This document shows positions 1 through 6,268 of a DNA stretch of 6,413 nt, piece by piece; position 1 is the first letter of the stretch, and every line of letters starts with the position of its first letter. Made by a program: the position numbers and the translations under genes. Below the pieces are notes generated by a model, which was given only the letters and a program-made list of their open reading frames with translations, was not told the origin of the DNA and searched no databases. Location: positions 1 through 6,413 of the forward strand of contig JANMNW010000037.1 in the NCBI GenBank assembly GCA_031368515.1. Direction: 5' to 3'. This DNA is from CANJQH01 sp031368515. GTDB taxonomy: Bacteria; Chloroflexota; Anaerolineae; J036; Brachytrichaceae.

Positions 1-616
1 TCAGCACCACATCCAGCACTTCTGCCGGCGTGGGTTCAAACGTGTAAGGCGGGCCGGAGACTGGCTCGTCGGCGCTGACCAGATTGACCGGCAAAAACTG
101 CGACACCATCGGCGTCTGCTGCATGGTGTTGATGAACGAGCTGTAGGCGATATGCACCGAGCCGTAAGTGCCATCGACATATCTGTCCACAGCGGTGTTG
201 GCCAGGCTGGTGATCTGGCTGGCCGGATAGTCGGCCACCAGCTTCAACCGCGAGCGCAGCGCAATGGCCGCCGCTTTCTTGCCAATTGTGATGCACTCGA
301 CATTCTTGCCTTTGCTCCAGCGCGACACCGAGCGATACAGGTTTGTCAGCAAGCCGCCCACCAGGCCGCGATCAGACGCGATGATGATCAGCAGATGCTT
401 CTCAGCCTTGTTCGACAACAGCAGCGGATGCGGGATATCCGACACGCGCAGCCGGCGCAGCGTTTCGACGACGGCGGCCGAATACGGCCGGCTCGCCAGC
501 ACTTCGGCTTGGGCCTTGCGCATGCGCACAGCCGAGATCATCTGCAGCGCCTTGGTCACCTTGCCGATGTTTTGGGCAGCCTTGATGCGGCTTTTGATTT
601 CGCGAAGGGAGGCCAT
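1..616 (-). CDS. atpG: F1 ATP synthase gamma subunit, partial (C-terminus outside window)
   Basis: Gamma is the central rotor shaft of F1; its N- and C-terminal helices form the coiled coil that turns inside the alpha/beta hexamer. I translated 205 residues from the ATG at 616-614; the frame is open to the left edge. The N-terminus has the classic gamma signature (MASLREIKSRIK, then QNIGKVTKALQMISAVRMRKAQ-type helix at residues 15-36). The Rossmann-like domain has SDRGLVGG at 81-88, and the end reads FEPTPAEVLDVVL, which matches the start of the C-terminal helix. Family length is about 285-300, so roughly 85-90 residues are missing through the window edge, not through truncation. An AAGGA ribosome site lies 5 bases before the ATG, fixing the start. 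It follows atpA by 51 bp; atpD and atpC are expected next. Identification is secure. Confidence 0.96.
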   Translation of the reverse strand, partial: MASLREIKSRIKAAQNIGKVTKALQMISAVRMRKAQAEVLASRPYSAAVVETLRRLRVSDIPHPLLLSNKAEKHLLIIIASDRGLVGGLLTNLYRSVSRWSKGKNVECITIGKKAAAIALRSRLKLVADYPASQITSLANTAVDRYVDGTYGSVHIAYSSFINTMQQTPMVSQFLPVNLVSADEPVSGPPYTFEPTPAEVLDVVL

Positions 617-627
617 GAATTTCCTTG

Positions 628-654
628 CGGGCGCGGTTTATGCCGGCGCGCCCG
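628..654 (-). promoter_or_regulatory. Intercistronic hairpin between atpA and atpG
   Basis: In the transcript CGGGCGCG pairs perfectly with CGCGCCCG (8 bp, all G-C) around an 11-base loop. The stem begins 13 bases after the atpA stop and ends a few bases before the atpG ribosome site AAGGA. No U-run follows, so it is not an ordinary intrinsic terminator. It could stabilise an mRNA end or tune atpG translation relative to atpA; gamma is needed once per three alphas. The pairing is seen directly; the function is inferred. Confidence 0.4.
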
Positions 655-667
655 TTATAAGCGTGCG

Positions 668-2209
668 TTAGCTGAATATCTTCTTGACATCATCGGCGGC
701 GGCCGTAAGCACCGTCTCAACGTCCGGCGAGATAAGCCTGGCTTCGCGAATGCCGTTCAACGGGTTCGACTTCACACCGCGCAGCTGATTGACAAACGAT
801 TCGGTGAAATCGGCCAGCTTGTCCAGCGGCACCGCGTCGAGATAGCCTTTCTGGCCAAGCCACAGCTGGGCTACCATCTCTTCCAGCGGCAGCGGCTGAT
901 ATTGCGGCTGCTTGAGCAACTCGGTCATCGCCCGGCCGCGATCAAGGCGCTTTCGCGTGTCGGCGTCCAGCGAATCGGCGCCGAACTGGGCGAAGGCCGC
1001 GAGTTCACGGTACTGCGCCAAGTCGAGCTTGAGCTTGCCGGCGACCTGCTTCATCGCCTTGGTTTGGGCGTCGCCGCCCACGCGGGACACCGACAAACCG
1101 ACCGAGATGGCCGGGCGCGTGCCGGCGTTGAACAGATCCGGATCCAGGAAGATCTGACCGTCGGTGATCGAGATCACGTTGGTCGGAATGTAAGCCGAGA
1201 TGTCGTTGGCCTGAGTTTCGATAACCGGCAATGCCGTGATCGAACCGCCGCCAAGGTCGTCACGCATGCGCGCCGCGCGTTCGAGCAAGCGGCTGTGCAG
1301 ATAGAACACGTCGCCGGGATATGCTTCGCGGCCGGACGGACGGCGCAGCAGCAGCGACAGCTGGCGATAGGCCCAGGCGTGCTTGGACAAATCGTCGTAA
1401 ATGATCAGCACGTCTTCGCCGCGGTCCATGAAATACTCAGCAAGCGCGGTGCCGGTGAACGGCGCCAGATACTGCAAGCTGGCGGTTTCCGATGCGGCGG
1501 CGGCGACGATTACGGCGCTGGCCATCGCGCCGGTTTCGGTCAGCTTGCCCACGACTTGGGCGATCTTCGACTGCTTCTGGCCGACGGCGACATAGATGCT
1601 GATGACGCGCTTCTCGCCCTTCTGCAGCTTCTGATTCAGGTTGTGCTGATGGATCATCGCGTCGACGGCCAGAGCGGTCTTGCCCGTGCCGCGGTCGCCG
1701 ATGATCAATTCGCGCTGGCCGCGCCCGACGGGCACCAAGGCGTCGATAACCTTGAGGCCGGTCTGCATCGGCGTGCGCACGTCCTGGCGGCGGATGACGC
1801 CAGGCGCGATCTTCTCCACTTCCATGAATTTGGCTTCAGGATCGGCGGCCAGCGCCGGCCCGTTGTCGATGGGCTGCAGCAACGCATCCGTGACGCGGCC
1901 CAGCAACTGGGCCGAAGCCTGCACAGACAAAATGCGGCCGGTGGATTCGACCACATCACCTGGCTGCAGGTGCGTGATGTCGCTCAACGCGACGATGTCG
2001 ACCTGGCGTTCCTTCAGGTTGAAGACCACGCCGCTGACATTGCCCGGCAGCAGGATGATCTCGCCCATTTTCGCCTGCGAGAGCCCGTTGGCCACCACCA
2101 CGCCGTCGCCGACGCTGATAATTTCGCCGGTGCTCTTGAAGCGGGGCGACTCGCTGACCTGATTTACCTGGGCCAGGATATCCTGGGTGATCTGGTCAAG
2201 ATTAAGCAT
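668..2209 (-). CDS. atpA: F1 ATP synthase alpha subunit
   Basis: Alpha is the regulatory nucleotide-binding subunit of the F1 hexamer (alpha3beta3) on the cytoplasmic side. The protein has 513 residues, the usual length. An amphipathic N-terminal helix (about 1-20, the delta-docking segment) is followed by the beta-barrel domain (about 25-95), the P-loop GDRGTGKT at 171-178, the VLIIYDDLSK Walker B region at 267-276, the conserved LLRRPSGREAYPGD segment at 287-300, the arginine finger R376 in SVSRVGG, and the helical C-terminal domain. One oddity is Gly174 where nearly all alphas I know have Gln (GDRQTGKT). The start ATG at 2209-2207 overlaps the atpH stop by 8 bases and has AGAAGG just upstream, suggesting coupled translation. 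The stop is TAA. The family call is certain. Confidence 0.98.
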   Translation of the reverse strand: MLNLDQITQDILAQVNQVSESPRFKSTGEIISVGDGVVVANGLSQAKMGEIILLPGNVSGVVFNLKERQVDIVALSDITHLQPGDVVESTGRILSVQASAQLLGRVTDALLQPIDNGPALAADPEAKFMEVEKIAPGVIRRQDVRTPMQTGLKVIDALVPVGRGQRELIIGDRGTGKTALAVDAMIHQHNLNQKLQKGEKRVISIYVAVGQKQSKIAQVVGKLTETGAMASAVIVAAAASETASLQYLAPFTGTALAEYFMDRGEDVLIIYDDLSKHAWAYRQLSLLLRRPSGREAYPGDVFYLHSRLLERAARMRDDLGGGSITALPVIETQANDISAYIPTNVISITDGQIFLDPDLFNAGTRPAISVGLSVSRVGGDAQTKAMKQVAGKLKLDLAQYRELAAFAQFGADSLDADTRKRLDRGRAMTELLKQPQYQPLPLEEMVAQLWLGQKGYLDAVPLDKLADFTESFVNQLRGVKSNPLNGIREARLISPDVETVLTAAADDVKKIFS

Positions 2210-2528
2210 AAACCTTCTTCAACTTGTTCTGGATCGACAGGTCCATCACCTGATCGCCATGAATAATTTTCAGGCCGCCAATCAGGCCGGTATTGACCCG
2301 GAACTGAATTTCGCCCGCGCGCTCTTTGTCGGCGAGCAAACGAATGATCTCTTGCTTATCCGAGTCGGTCAACGCCGCGGCCGACTCGACGATCAGTTCG
2401 GGCAATTTGGGCCCGACTTCGCGTTGCAAGATGGCCAGGACTTCCGGCAGCAAAGCAGTCTTGCCGGCGTTCTGGAGGTAGCGCAAAAAGCCCGCAGCGA
2501 TGGCCGCGCTCTCGGAATTGTCACTCAT
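2202..2528 (-). CDS. atpH: F1 ATP synthase delta subunit, short form
   Basis: Delta (OSCP) joins the top of F1 to the peripheral b stalk. The chosen start (ATG 2528-2526, MSDNSESAA) gives 108 residues, against about 175-185 in typical bacteria. The C-terminal half is clear: ESAAALTDSDKQEIIRLL, then VNTGLIGGLKIIHGDQVMDLSI at about 78-99, the standard b-binding OSCP domain. Residues 10-37 (GFLRYLQN and LLPEVLAIL) resemble the last helices of the N-terminal domain, so roughly the first 70-75 residues are absent. The frame stays open upstream to about 2699, but that stretch lies inside atpF, is Arg/Ser-rich and unlike delta, so it is frame shadow. AAGAAGAG precedes the ATG. It overlaps atpF and atpA by 8 bp each. 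No sign of fusion with atpF. I read it as an intact short delta, not a broken gene. Confidence 0.88.
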   Translation of the reverse strand: MSDNSESAAIAAGFLRYLQNAGKTALLPEVLAILQREVGPKLPELIVESAAALTDSDKQEIIRLLADKERAGEIQFRVNTGLIGGLKIIHGDQVMDLSIQNKLKKVYA

Positions 2529-3024
2529 GGCTCTTCTTGAGCTGATTGATGCCAGCTTTGTTCTGCGCGTCCAGCCAATTAGAGTCAGCCGCCTTTTCAG
2601 CGAGCAACTCCTTGACAATGGACTGCGCCAGAGACTTTGCGTGCTTGGCAACTTCGGCTTCGGCAGTGGCCTTGTCCTGTTCGATTCGCTTCTGCGCAAT
2701 GACAGTTTCGGCTGCGGCGGCTTCGCGTGCTTTGGCGACCAGTTCGGACTTGGTTACAGCAGCCGCTTCTTTGGCTTCCGCAATCAGTTTTTGCACGTCT
2801 TCGGCAGCTTTCTTTTGGGCAGCTTTTTGCTCCAAATCAAATGCCTGAAGACGCGATTCAATGGCAGCCTGATCGGCAAAGGTCTTGCTTACAGCTTCTC
2901 GGCGCTCTTGCAATGCTGTCCTGATTCGCGGGAATAGAAACTTGCTCAGGACAAAGTAAACAATACCAAAGCTGATGATCTGCGCAATAATAAGTATCGG
3001 GTTTATGCCCAGCGATTCCAACAT
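2521..3024 (-). CDS. atpF: Fo ATP synthase b subunit
   Basis: The b subunit dimer is the peripheral stalk that holds F1 still against the rotor. The 167 residues are family length. One N-terminal membrane helix (about 9-30, within GINPILIIAQIISFGIVYFV) is followed by the basic SKFLFPRIR hinge and then a long Ala/Glu/Lys/Gln-rich helix (about 38-145) suited to a coiled coil, ending in a short polar tail that should meet delta. The GIN start is a form I associate with Chloroflexota and some Patescibacteria. The ATG at 3024-3022 is the only reasonable start, since a TAA sits in frame 9 bases upstream. No Shine-Dalgarno sequence is visible in the 24-bp gap after atpE, so initiation may rely on coupling to atpE. 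Only one b gene is present, so a homodimer is likely. Confidence 0.95.
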   Translation of the reverse strand: MLESLGINPILIIAQIISFGIVYFVLSKFLFPRIRTALQERREAVSKTFADQAAIESRLQAFDLEQKAAQKKAAEDVQKLIAEAKEAAAVTKSELVAKAREAAAAETVIAQKRIEQDKATAEAEVAKHAKSLAQSIVKELLAEKAADSNWLDAQNKAGINQLKKSHE

Positions 3025-3048
3025 GGTCAGTTATGACGATTGCGTCAC

Positions 3049-3258
3049 CTAAACGATGAACGCAATAACCAGAGCGTAGATGGCGATGGCTTCAGTGAAC
3101 GCCATACCCAGAATCATCAAGGTGCGAATTTGGCCGCCGACTTCGGGGTTCCGACCCAACGCCTCAACCGCCTTTCCGCCGATGATACCCACGCCGATGC
3201 CAGGTCCGATAGCGCCCAAACCGATGGCGAGTGCTTTTGCGAGTGGTGAAAGATCCAT
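3049..3258 (-). CDS. atpE: Fo ATP synthase c subunit (rotor ring)
   Basis: Copies of this 69-residue hairpin form the membrane rotor ring that carries the coupling ion. Helix 1 (about 7-32) holds the glycine-rich packing run G18-P-G20-I-G22-V-G24. The polar loop is R36-N37-P38, the equivalent of the usual RQP. Helix 2 (about 43-69) carries the ion-binding carboxylate Glu56 in FTEAIAIY. The position where sodium-type rings have Gln (P-x3-Q) is Val23, and Glu56 is followed by Ala rather than Ser/Thr, so I infer proton coupling. The start is MDLSPLAKAL at 3258-3256; the frame is open further upstream to 3363, but that extension is not c-like. AGAGGA lies just before the ATG, one of the clearest ribosome sites here. 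The stop is TAG. Confidence 0.96.
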   Translation of the reverse strand: MDLSPLAKALAIGLGAIGPGIGVGIIGGKAVEALGRNPEVGGQIRTLMILGMAFTEAIAIYALVIAFIV

Positions 3259-3381
3259 ATTTCCTCTTAAGTAGTTCTTGTTAACTGTGAATAGAATTAC
3301 ATCCCGGCATTCTGCTGCGCCACCCATCCAGTATCTTTTGATCTGGCTAAGCTGCCCGAACAATTTGCCGATAGACTACGA
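3259..3381 (-). promoter_or_regulatory. atpB-atpE intergenic leader with good ribosome site
   Basis: This 123-bp gap is the longest inside the atp operon. I see no gene in it. Its atpE-proximal third is A/T-rich and ends in AAGAGGAAATATG, a clear ribosome site with little obvious local structure. In E. coli the region before atpE raises translation to meet the high copy number of c; a similar role is inferred here. I found no convincing promoter or terminator in the gap. Confidence 0.4.
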
Positions 3382-4182
3382 TTAATGATGACCGGAAGCC
3401 TCGGTCTTGTAGAACAGGCTCAAAAAGCTGAGTGTGAGCACAGCAAACACAAAAGCCTGGATGAAGCCGACAAACAGCTCAAAAAATAGAAACGGCGTTG
3501 CAAACAGCCCTCCTGGTAGGCCTTGCCAGGTCTGCTTGTTACCGGTCAGAACAAATATGAGCATGGCCATGGCGCCCAAGAGCACCTCGCCTGCAAAAAT
3601 GTTGCCAAACAAACGGAAGCCAAACGACAATACCTTGGATAGCTCAGAAATAATCTCGAGTGGATTTTTGAAGTGCGCCAGATGATGCTTAAGACCGGAC
3701 GACTTGATGCCAGCTGCATGAACTGTGACCATCGCGATCAGCGAAAGCGCAAATGTGGTGTTCAAATCTGCATTCCCGCCGCGAAACAATGGCGTGGGCG
3801 CTTCACCTTCTTTGTGAACTTCAGCCTCACCTTCTTTATGTTCTGCGACCACGGCTGTCGGCGCGCCCTTGAATTCCAATGAGCCCACTCCTGGGAGCAC
3901 ACCCAACCAGTTGCCGGTAACAATGAAGAGAAACAGCGTCACGGCCAGCGGGACAAACTTCAGACCCGATTTCCCCAATGCATCTTGAGCCAGATTTTCA
4001 AACATCTCATAGGCCATTTCAAAAATACTCTGAAGGCCCGAGGGTAGCCGCTTGTAATTGCTGCCTACCAGGATTGCCACAACTATCAAGAGCAACGATC
4101 CGATCCACGAGGTCAAAATAGAATTGGTGATGGGGATTGGGCCCAGGTTAAACAACAGTTCGGGCTGAATTGAGATATGCAT
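3382..4182 (-). CDS. atpB: Fo ATP synthase a subunit
   Basis: Subunit a forms the two half channels that deliver ions to and from the c ring. It has 266 residues and is typical of the family. The membrane segments are about 18-40, 76-99, 138-158, a long amphipathic pair at about 173-213, and 226-258. The essential Arg is R190 in FRLFGNIFAGE, with E199 matching E. coli Glu219; E235 sits where E. coli has His245, and Q242 matches Gln252. Between segments 2 and 3 lies a charged insertion (about 103-136) with a repeated HKEGEA unit, predicted outside the membrane. The start ATG at 4182-4180 has AAGGA 10 bases upstream, a rather wide spacing. It follows atpZ by 60 bp. The protein ends in a His-His tail. 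Confidence 0.96.
   Translation of the reverse strand: MHISIQPELLFNLGPIPITNSILTSWIGSLLLIVVAILVGSNYKRLPSGLQSIFEMAYEMFENLAQDALGKSGLKFVPLAVTLFLFIVTGNWLGVLPGVGSLEFKGAPTAVVAEHKEGEAEVHKEGEAPTPLFRGGNADLNTTFALSLIAMVTVHAAGIKSSGLKHHLAHFKNPLEIISELSKVLSFGFRLFGNIFAGEVLLGAMAMLIFVLTGNKQTWQGLPGGLFATPFLFFELFVGFIQAFVFAVLTLSFLSLFYKTEASGHH
3800..3840 (-). repeat. In-frame 24-bp tandem repeat inside atpB
   Basis: Two copies of a 17-base core (3800-3816 and 3824-3840) match at 15 positions and are offset by 24 bases, eight codons. They encode HKEGEA at residues 115-120 and 123-128 of subunit a. The reading frame is kept, so this looks like a local duplication tolerated in an external loop. Confidence 0.75.
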
Positions 4183-4242
4183 CGATCAAAAGTCCTTTTC
4201 GTAAAGCGATAGTTCAGTCCGCGAAATTGCCGTGCGCCACTC

Positions 4243-4596
4243 TCAGGAATATGTTTGCTCCCGGTGATCTTCCACCGGCTTGCTCTTTTCATCTGCGAGT
4301 GCACGGGCGCGCTCTTCCGTCCATTTGGAAAACTCAGGCTGTGAATTCTCCACCGCACGCATGCCGAGCTTATAGGCGAAGTAACAGGCTGGAATGGTGC
4401 TGGCGACTGCAAGTGCGACGGTGATCCACGGTGCGGTGTTCATTTGTGCGTCCACATACTTGCCCAGTAGGACCGCACCGAGGATCAATCCGCCTACACA
4501 TAGGCCAACTTGAAGAATCATTGAGCCAACAATGCGAGGTGAAAACGCCTTTTGAATGACTTTTGATGTCGATTCCGTATGCTCTTTCGCCTGCAT
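4243..4596 (-). CDS. atpZ: AtpZ/AtpI-like small membrane protein of the ATP synthase operon
   Basis: This 117-residue protein is encoded just before atpB, the usual place of the accessory atpI/atpZ genes. Two membrane helices (about 27-49 and 57-77) flank a short loop. GKYVD at 45-49, then T54 and P56-W57, fit the AtpZ pattern (G-x-x-x-D ... T-x-P-W). AtpI proper has four helices, so AtpZ is the better name. A charged tail (83-117) is probably cytoplasmic. Relatives assist c-ring assembly or magnesium/calcium transport in some bacteria; the role here is inferred. The ATG at 4596-4594 is the only usable start: a TGA lies in frame about 36 bases upstream with no ATG, GTG or TTG between. No Shine-Dalgarno is visible, and a -10-like box ends 10 bases before the ATG, which would give an almost leaderless mRNA. 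Confidence 0.82.
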   Translation of the reverse strand: MQAKEHTESTSKVIQKAFSPRIVGSMILQVGLCVGGLILGAVLLGKYVDAQMNTAPWITVALAVASTIPACYFAYKLGMRAVENSQPEFSKWTEERARALADEKSKPVEDHREQTYS

Positions 4597-4606
4597 TTCG
4601 TGATCG

Positions 4607-4633
4607 ACTATACCACAAGGACTATGCTTTCAA
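4607..4633 (-). promoter_or_regulatory. Candidate promoter for the atp operon
   Basis: TTGAAA (4633-4628) and TATAGT (4612-4607) each match the sigma-70 consensus at five of six bases. The spacer is 15 bases, short of the optimal 17, but the -10 is preceded by TG-N as in extended -10 promoters. It lies between nuoN and atpZ, where an atp promoter is expected. Transcription would begin only a few bases before the atpZ ATG. A second, weaker pair is ATGACA with CATAGT, 18 bases apart, ending at about 4621. Pattern-based only. Confidence 0.35.
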
Positions 4634-4660
4634 AACGCTCAAAATGTCATGTCTGAGCGC
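4632..4660 (-). terminator. Weak intrinsic-terminator-like hairpin after nuoN
   Basis: In the transcript CGCTCA pairs with TGAGCG (6 bp), extended inward by a G-U and an A-U pair, with an 8-base loop, followed at once by UUUUG. It begins about 30 bases after the nuoN stop. The short stem and four-U tract suggest partial termination, so some nuo transcripts may run into the atp genes. The T-tract overlaps the candidate -35 box. Confidence 0.4.
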
Positions 4661-4679
4661 AGTATTTTGTCATGCCTGA
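4645..4679 (-). repeat. Direct repeat TCAGRCATGACA upstream of atpZ
   Basis: The 12-base element occurs at 4679-4668 and 4656-4645, matching at 11 of 12 positions, with starts 23 bases apart (about two helical turns). Both lie upstream of the candidate atp promoter, a position suited to an activator or repressor. The second copy also contributes to the terminator-like stem, so chance or structural constraint is possible. Confidence 0.35.
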
Positions 4680-4690
4680 CCTTGGCGCAA

Positions 4691-6244
4691 TCATTTCAAT
4701 GCCGCCTGTGCTATGGCATCGGCCAGCATGAACGAACGCGCGGCGCCGGCCGCGATTTCAAACAACGGACCCGATAGCAAGGTCGTGGCGATCACGCCCA
4801 ACCCGCACACCACCGCCACCACGCCTGTGGCGCCATGCACCAGCATCGGCTTGGCGTCATCGGTCGCGCGATCGACATACATCGCCTTGACCACGGCAAG
4901 GTAGTAAAAGACCGAGACCAGCACCATCACGACACCCACCACGATCAGCCACAGAAAGAAGGGATCGCCGGAAGCGCTATAGGTGCCCATGACGCTGCGA
5001 AAGATGAACAGCTTGCCGACAAAGCCAATCATCGGCGGCGCGCCAAGCAGGCTGAGCAGCGCCGCTGTCATGGCCAGCGCCAGATAGGGCGCGCGGCGCG
5101 CCAGGCCGGCAAAATTGGCGTAATCATCTCCGCCCAGGCGCTGCGACACCGCTCCGACCACGCTGAACGCGCCGATGTTGGTGATCATGTATGTGCCGAT
5201 ATAGAACAGCACGGCGGCCAGCGCTTCTTCGCGTCCCGCGGCGCTGCTCGCCCCGGCGAAGGCGGCCACGCCCATCAGCATATAGCCCGCCTGCGCGATG
5301 CTCGAATAGGCCAGCATGCGCTTGACGTTGGTTTGCACCAGTGCACCCAGGCTGCCCACAATCAGCGTCAGCACCGCAAACGGGCGCAGCAGGCTGACCA
5401 TGGCCGCCGCCGCCGCGGACACCTCGCCGGACAACAGCACGCCAAACAAAAAGCGCACCAAAATGGCGAAGCCCGCCGCTTTGGAGGCGGTGCTGATAAA
5501 GCCCGCCACTGGCGTGGGCGCGCCCTGGTACACATCCGGCGCCCAGAAGTGAAACGGCACAGCGCTGGTCTTGAACGCAAATCCCACGATCACCAGCAAC
5601 GTGGCAAAGAGCGCGCCGGTGCGCAGCTCCGGCGCGGCCAGCCGTTGCGCCAATTGGGCATAGCCGGTGCTGCCACCGCTCATGCCATACATCAGGCTCA
5701 GGCCAAACAGCATCACGGTCGACGACACCGCGCCAAACACAAAATACTTGATGCCGGCTTCGGCGCTGAGCTTGTTGTTGCGCATAAAGCCGGCCAGCAA
5801 ATACAGCGCAATGCTGGCCGTCTCCGTGGCCAGATACAGCATCACAATGTCGTTGGACGCGGCCATCAGGCTCATGCCCAGCGAAGCAAAAACGATCAGC
5901 GAGAAATACTCACCGGCCGCATGCGCCGGCTTGAAATCGATCGAAGCGATGCAGGTGAGCGCGCCGCCCAGAATGAAGATGATGCGAAACGCCCAGGTCC
6001 AGGTGTCGTTGCGCACCATGCTGCCCAGCACATTGTTGGGGCCTTCGACCGGTCGCATAAACCAGGTCAGAACCAGTATGAACAGCTTGCCGCCGGCGGC
6101 GAGCCAGCCCAGCGACTTGCGTTTGATCGTGGCGCCGGCAAAGAGATCGGCAGCCAGCACCGCCGCGCCCCAGATCACCAGCAAAATCTCCGGCAGCAGC
6201 GCGGCAAAGCCGCTCACATCGGTTAACATATCACTGAAGCCCAT
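4691..6244 (-). CDS. nuoN: NADH:quinone oxidoreductase (complex I) subunit N
   Basis: NuoN is one of three antiporter-like proton-pumping subunits of the complex I membrane arm. The 517 residues are a normal length, almost wholly hydrophobic with about 14 membrane helices. Key charges of the proton path are kept: E141 in LATETASIALYLLAGF (E. coli Glu133), K225 in AFKTSAVPFHFWAPD (Lys217), K255 in STASKAAGF (Lys247) and K411 in GFVGKLFIF (Lys395). The segment VYQGAPTPVAGF at 238-249 and NVKRMLAYSSIAQAGYML at 306-323 are family hallmarks. The ATG at 6244-6242 is preceded by AGGAG with a spacing of about 10 bases. It follows nuoM by 57 bp and is the last nuo gene, as usual. The 94-bp gap to atpZ suggests a transcription unit boundary. 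Confidence 0.96.
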   Translation of the reverse strand: MGFSDMLTDVSGFAALLPEILLVIWGAAVLAADLFAGATIKRKSLGWLAAGGKLFILVLTWFMRPVEGPNNVLGSMVRNDTWTWAFRIIFILGGALTCIASIDFKPAHAAGEYFSLIVFASLGMSLMAASNDIVMLYLATETASIALYLLAGFMRNNKLSAEAGIKYFVFGAVSSTVMLFGLSLMYGMSGGSTGYAQLAQRLAAPELRTGALFATLLVIVGFAFKTSAVPFHFWAPDVYQGAPTPVAGFISTASKAAGFAILVRFLFGVLLSGEVSAAAAAMVSLLRPFAVLTLIVGSLGALVQTNVKRMLAYSSIAQAGYMLMGVAAFAGASSAAGREEALAAVLFYIGTYMITNIGAFSVVGAVSQRLGGDDYANFAGLARRAPYLALAMTAALLSLLGAPPMIGFVGKLFIFRSVMGTYSASGDPFFLWLIVVGVVMVLVSVFYYLAVVKAMYVDRATDDAKPMLVHGATGVVAVVCGLGVIATTLLSGPLFEIAAGAARSFMLADAIAQAALK

Positions 6245-6268
6245 AAGTTGATAGCTCCTGACACAGCT

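Noticed and set aside
152..2266. A 704-codon open frame on the plus strand opposite atpG, atpA and atpH.
   Set aside because: It is antisense to three certain genes, is rich in His, Arg, Gln and Asp with no domain I recognise, and long open antisense frames are common in GC-rich coding DNA.
2202..2528. atpH as a pseudogene.
   Set aside because: The frame is intact, the C-terminal domain is well kept, and both ends overlap neighbouring genes, which is unlikely for a decayed gene.
2529..2699. A 57-codon N-terminal extension of atpH that could supply the missing delta domain.
   Set aside because: It lies entirely inside atpF, its Arg/Ser/Pro-rich translation is unlike the helical delta N-terminus, and a good start with a purine-rich ribosome site exists at 2528.
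3049..3258. A sodium-coupled c ring.
   Set aside because: Val23 replaces the sodium-ligand Gln, and Ala follows Glu56 instead of Ser/Thr, so the known sodium signature is absent.
3259..3363. A 35-codon N-terminal extension of atpE.
   Set aside because: The c subunit starts canonically at 3258 with a clear ribosome site; the extension has no signal peptide character and lies in the intergenic gap.
4835..6226. A 463-codon open frame on the plus strand opposite nuoN.
   Set aside because: It mirrors the nuoN codon pattern, has low-complexity His/Arg/Gln/Ala composition, and no family motif.
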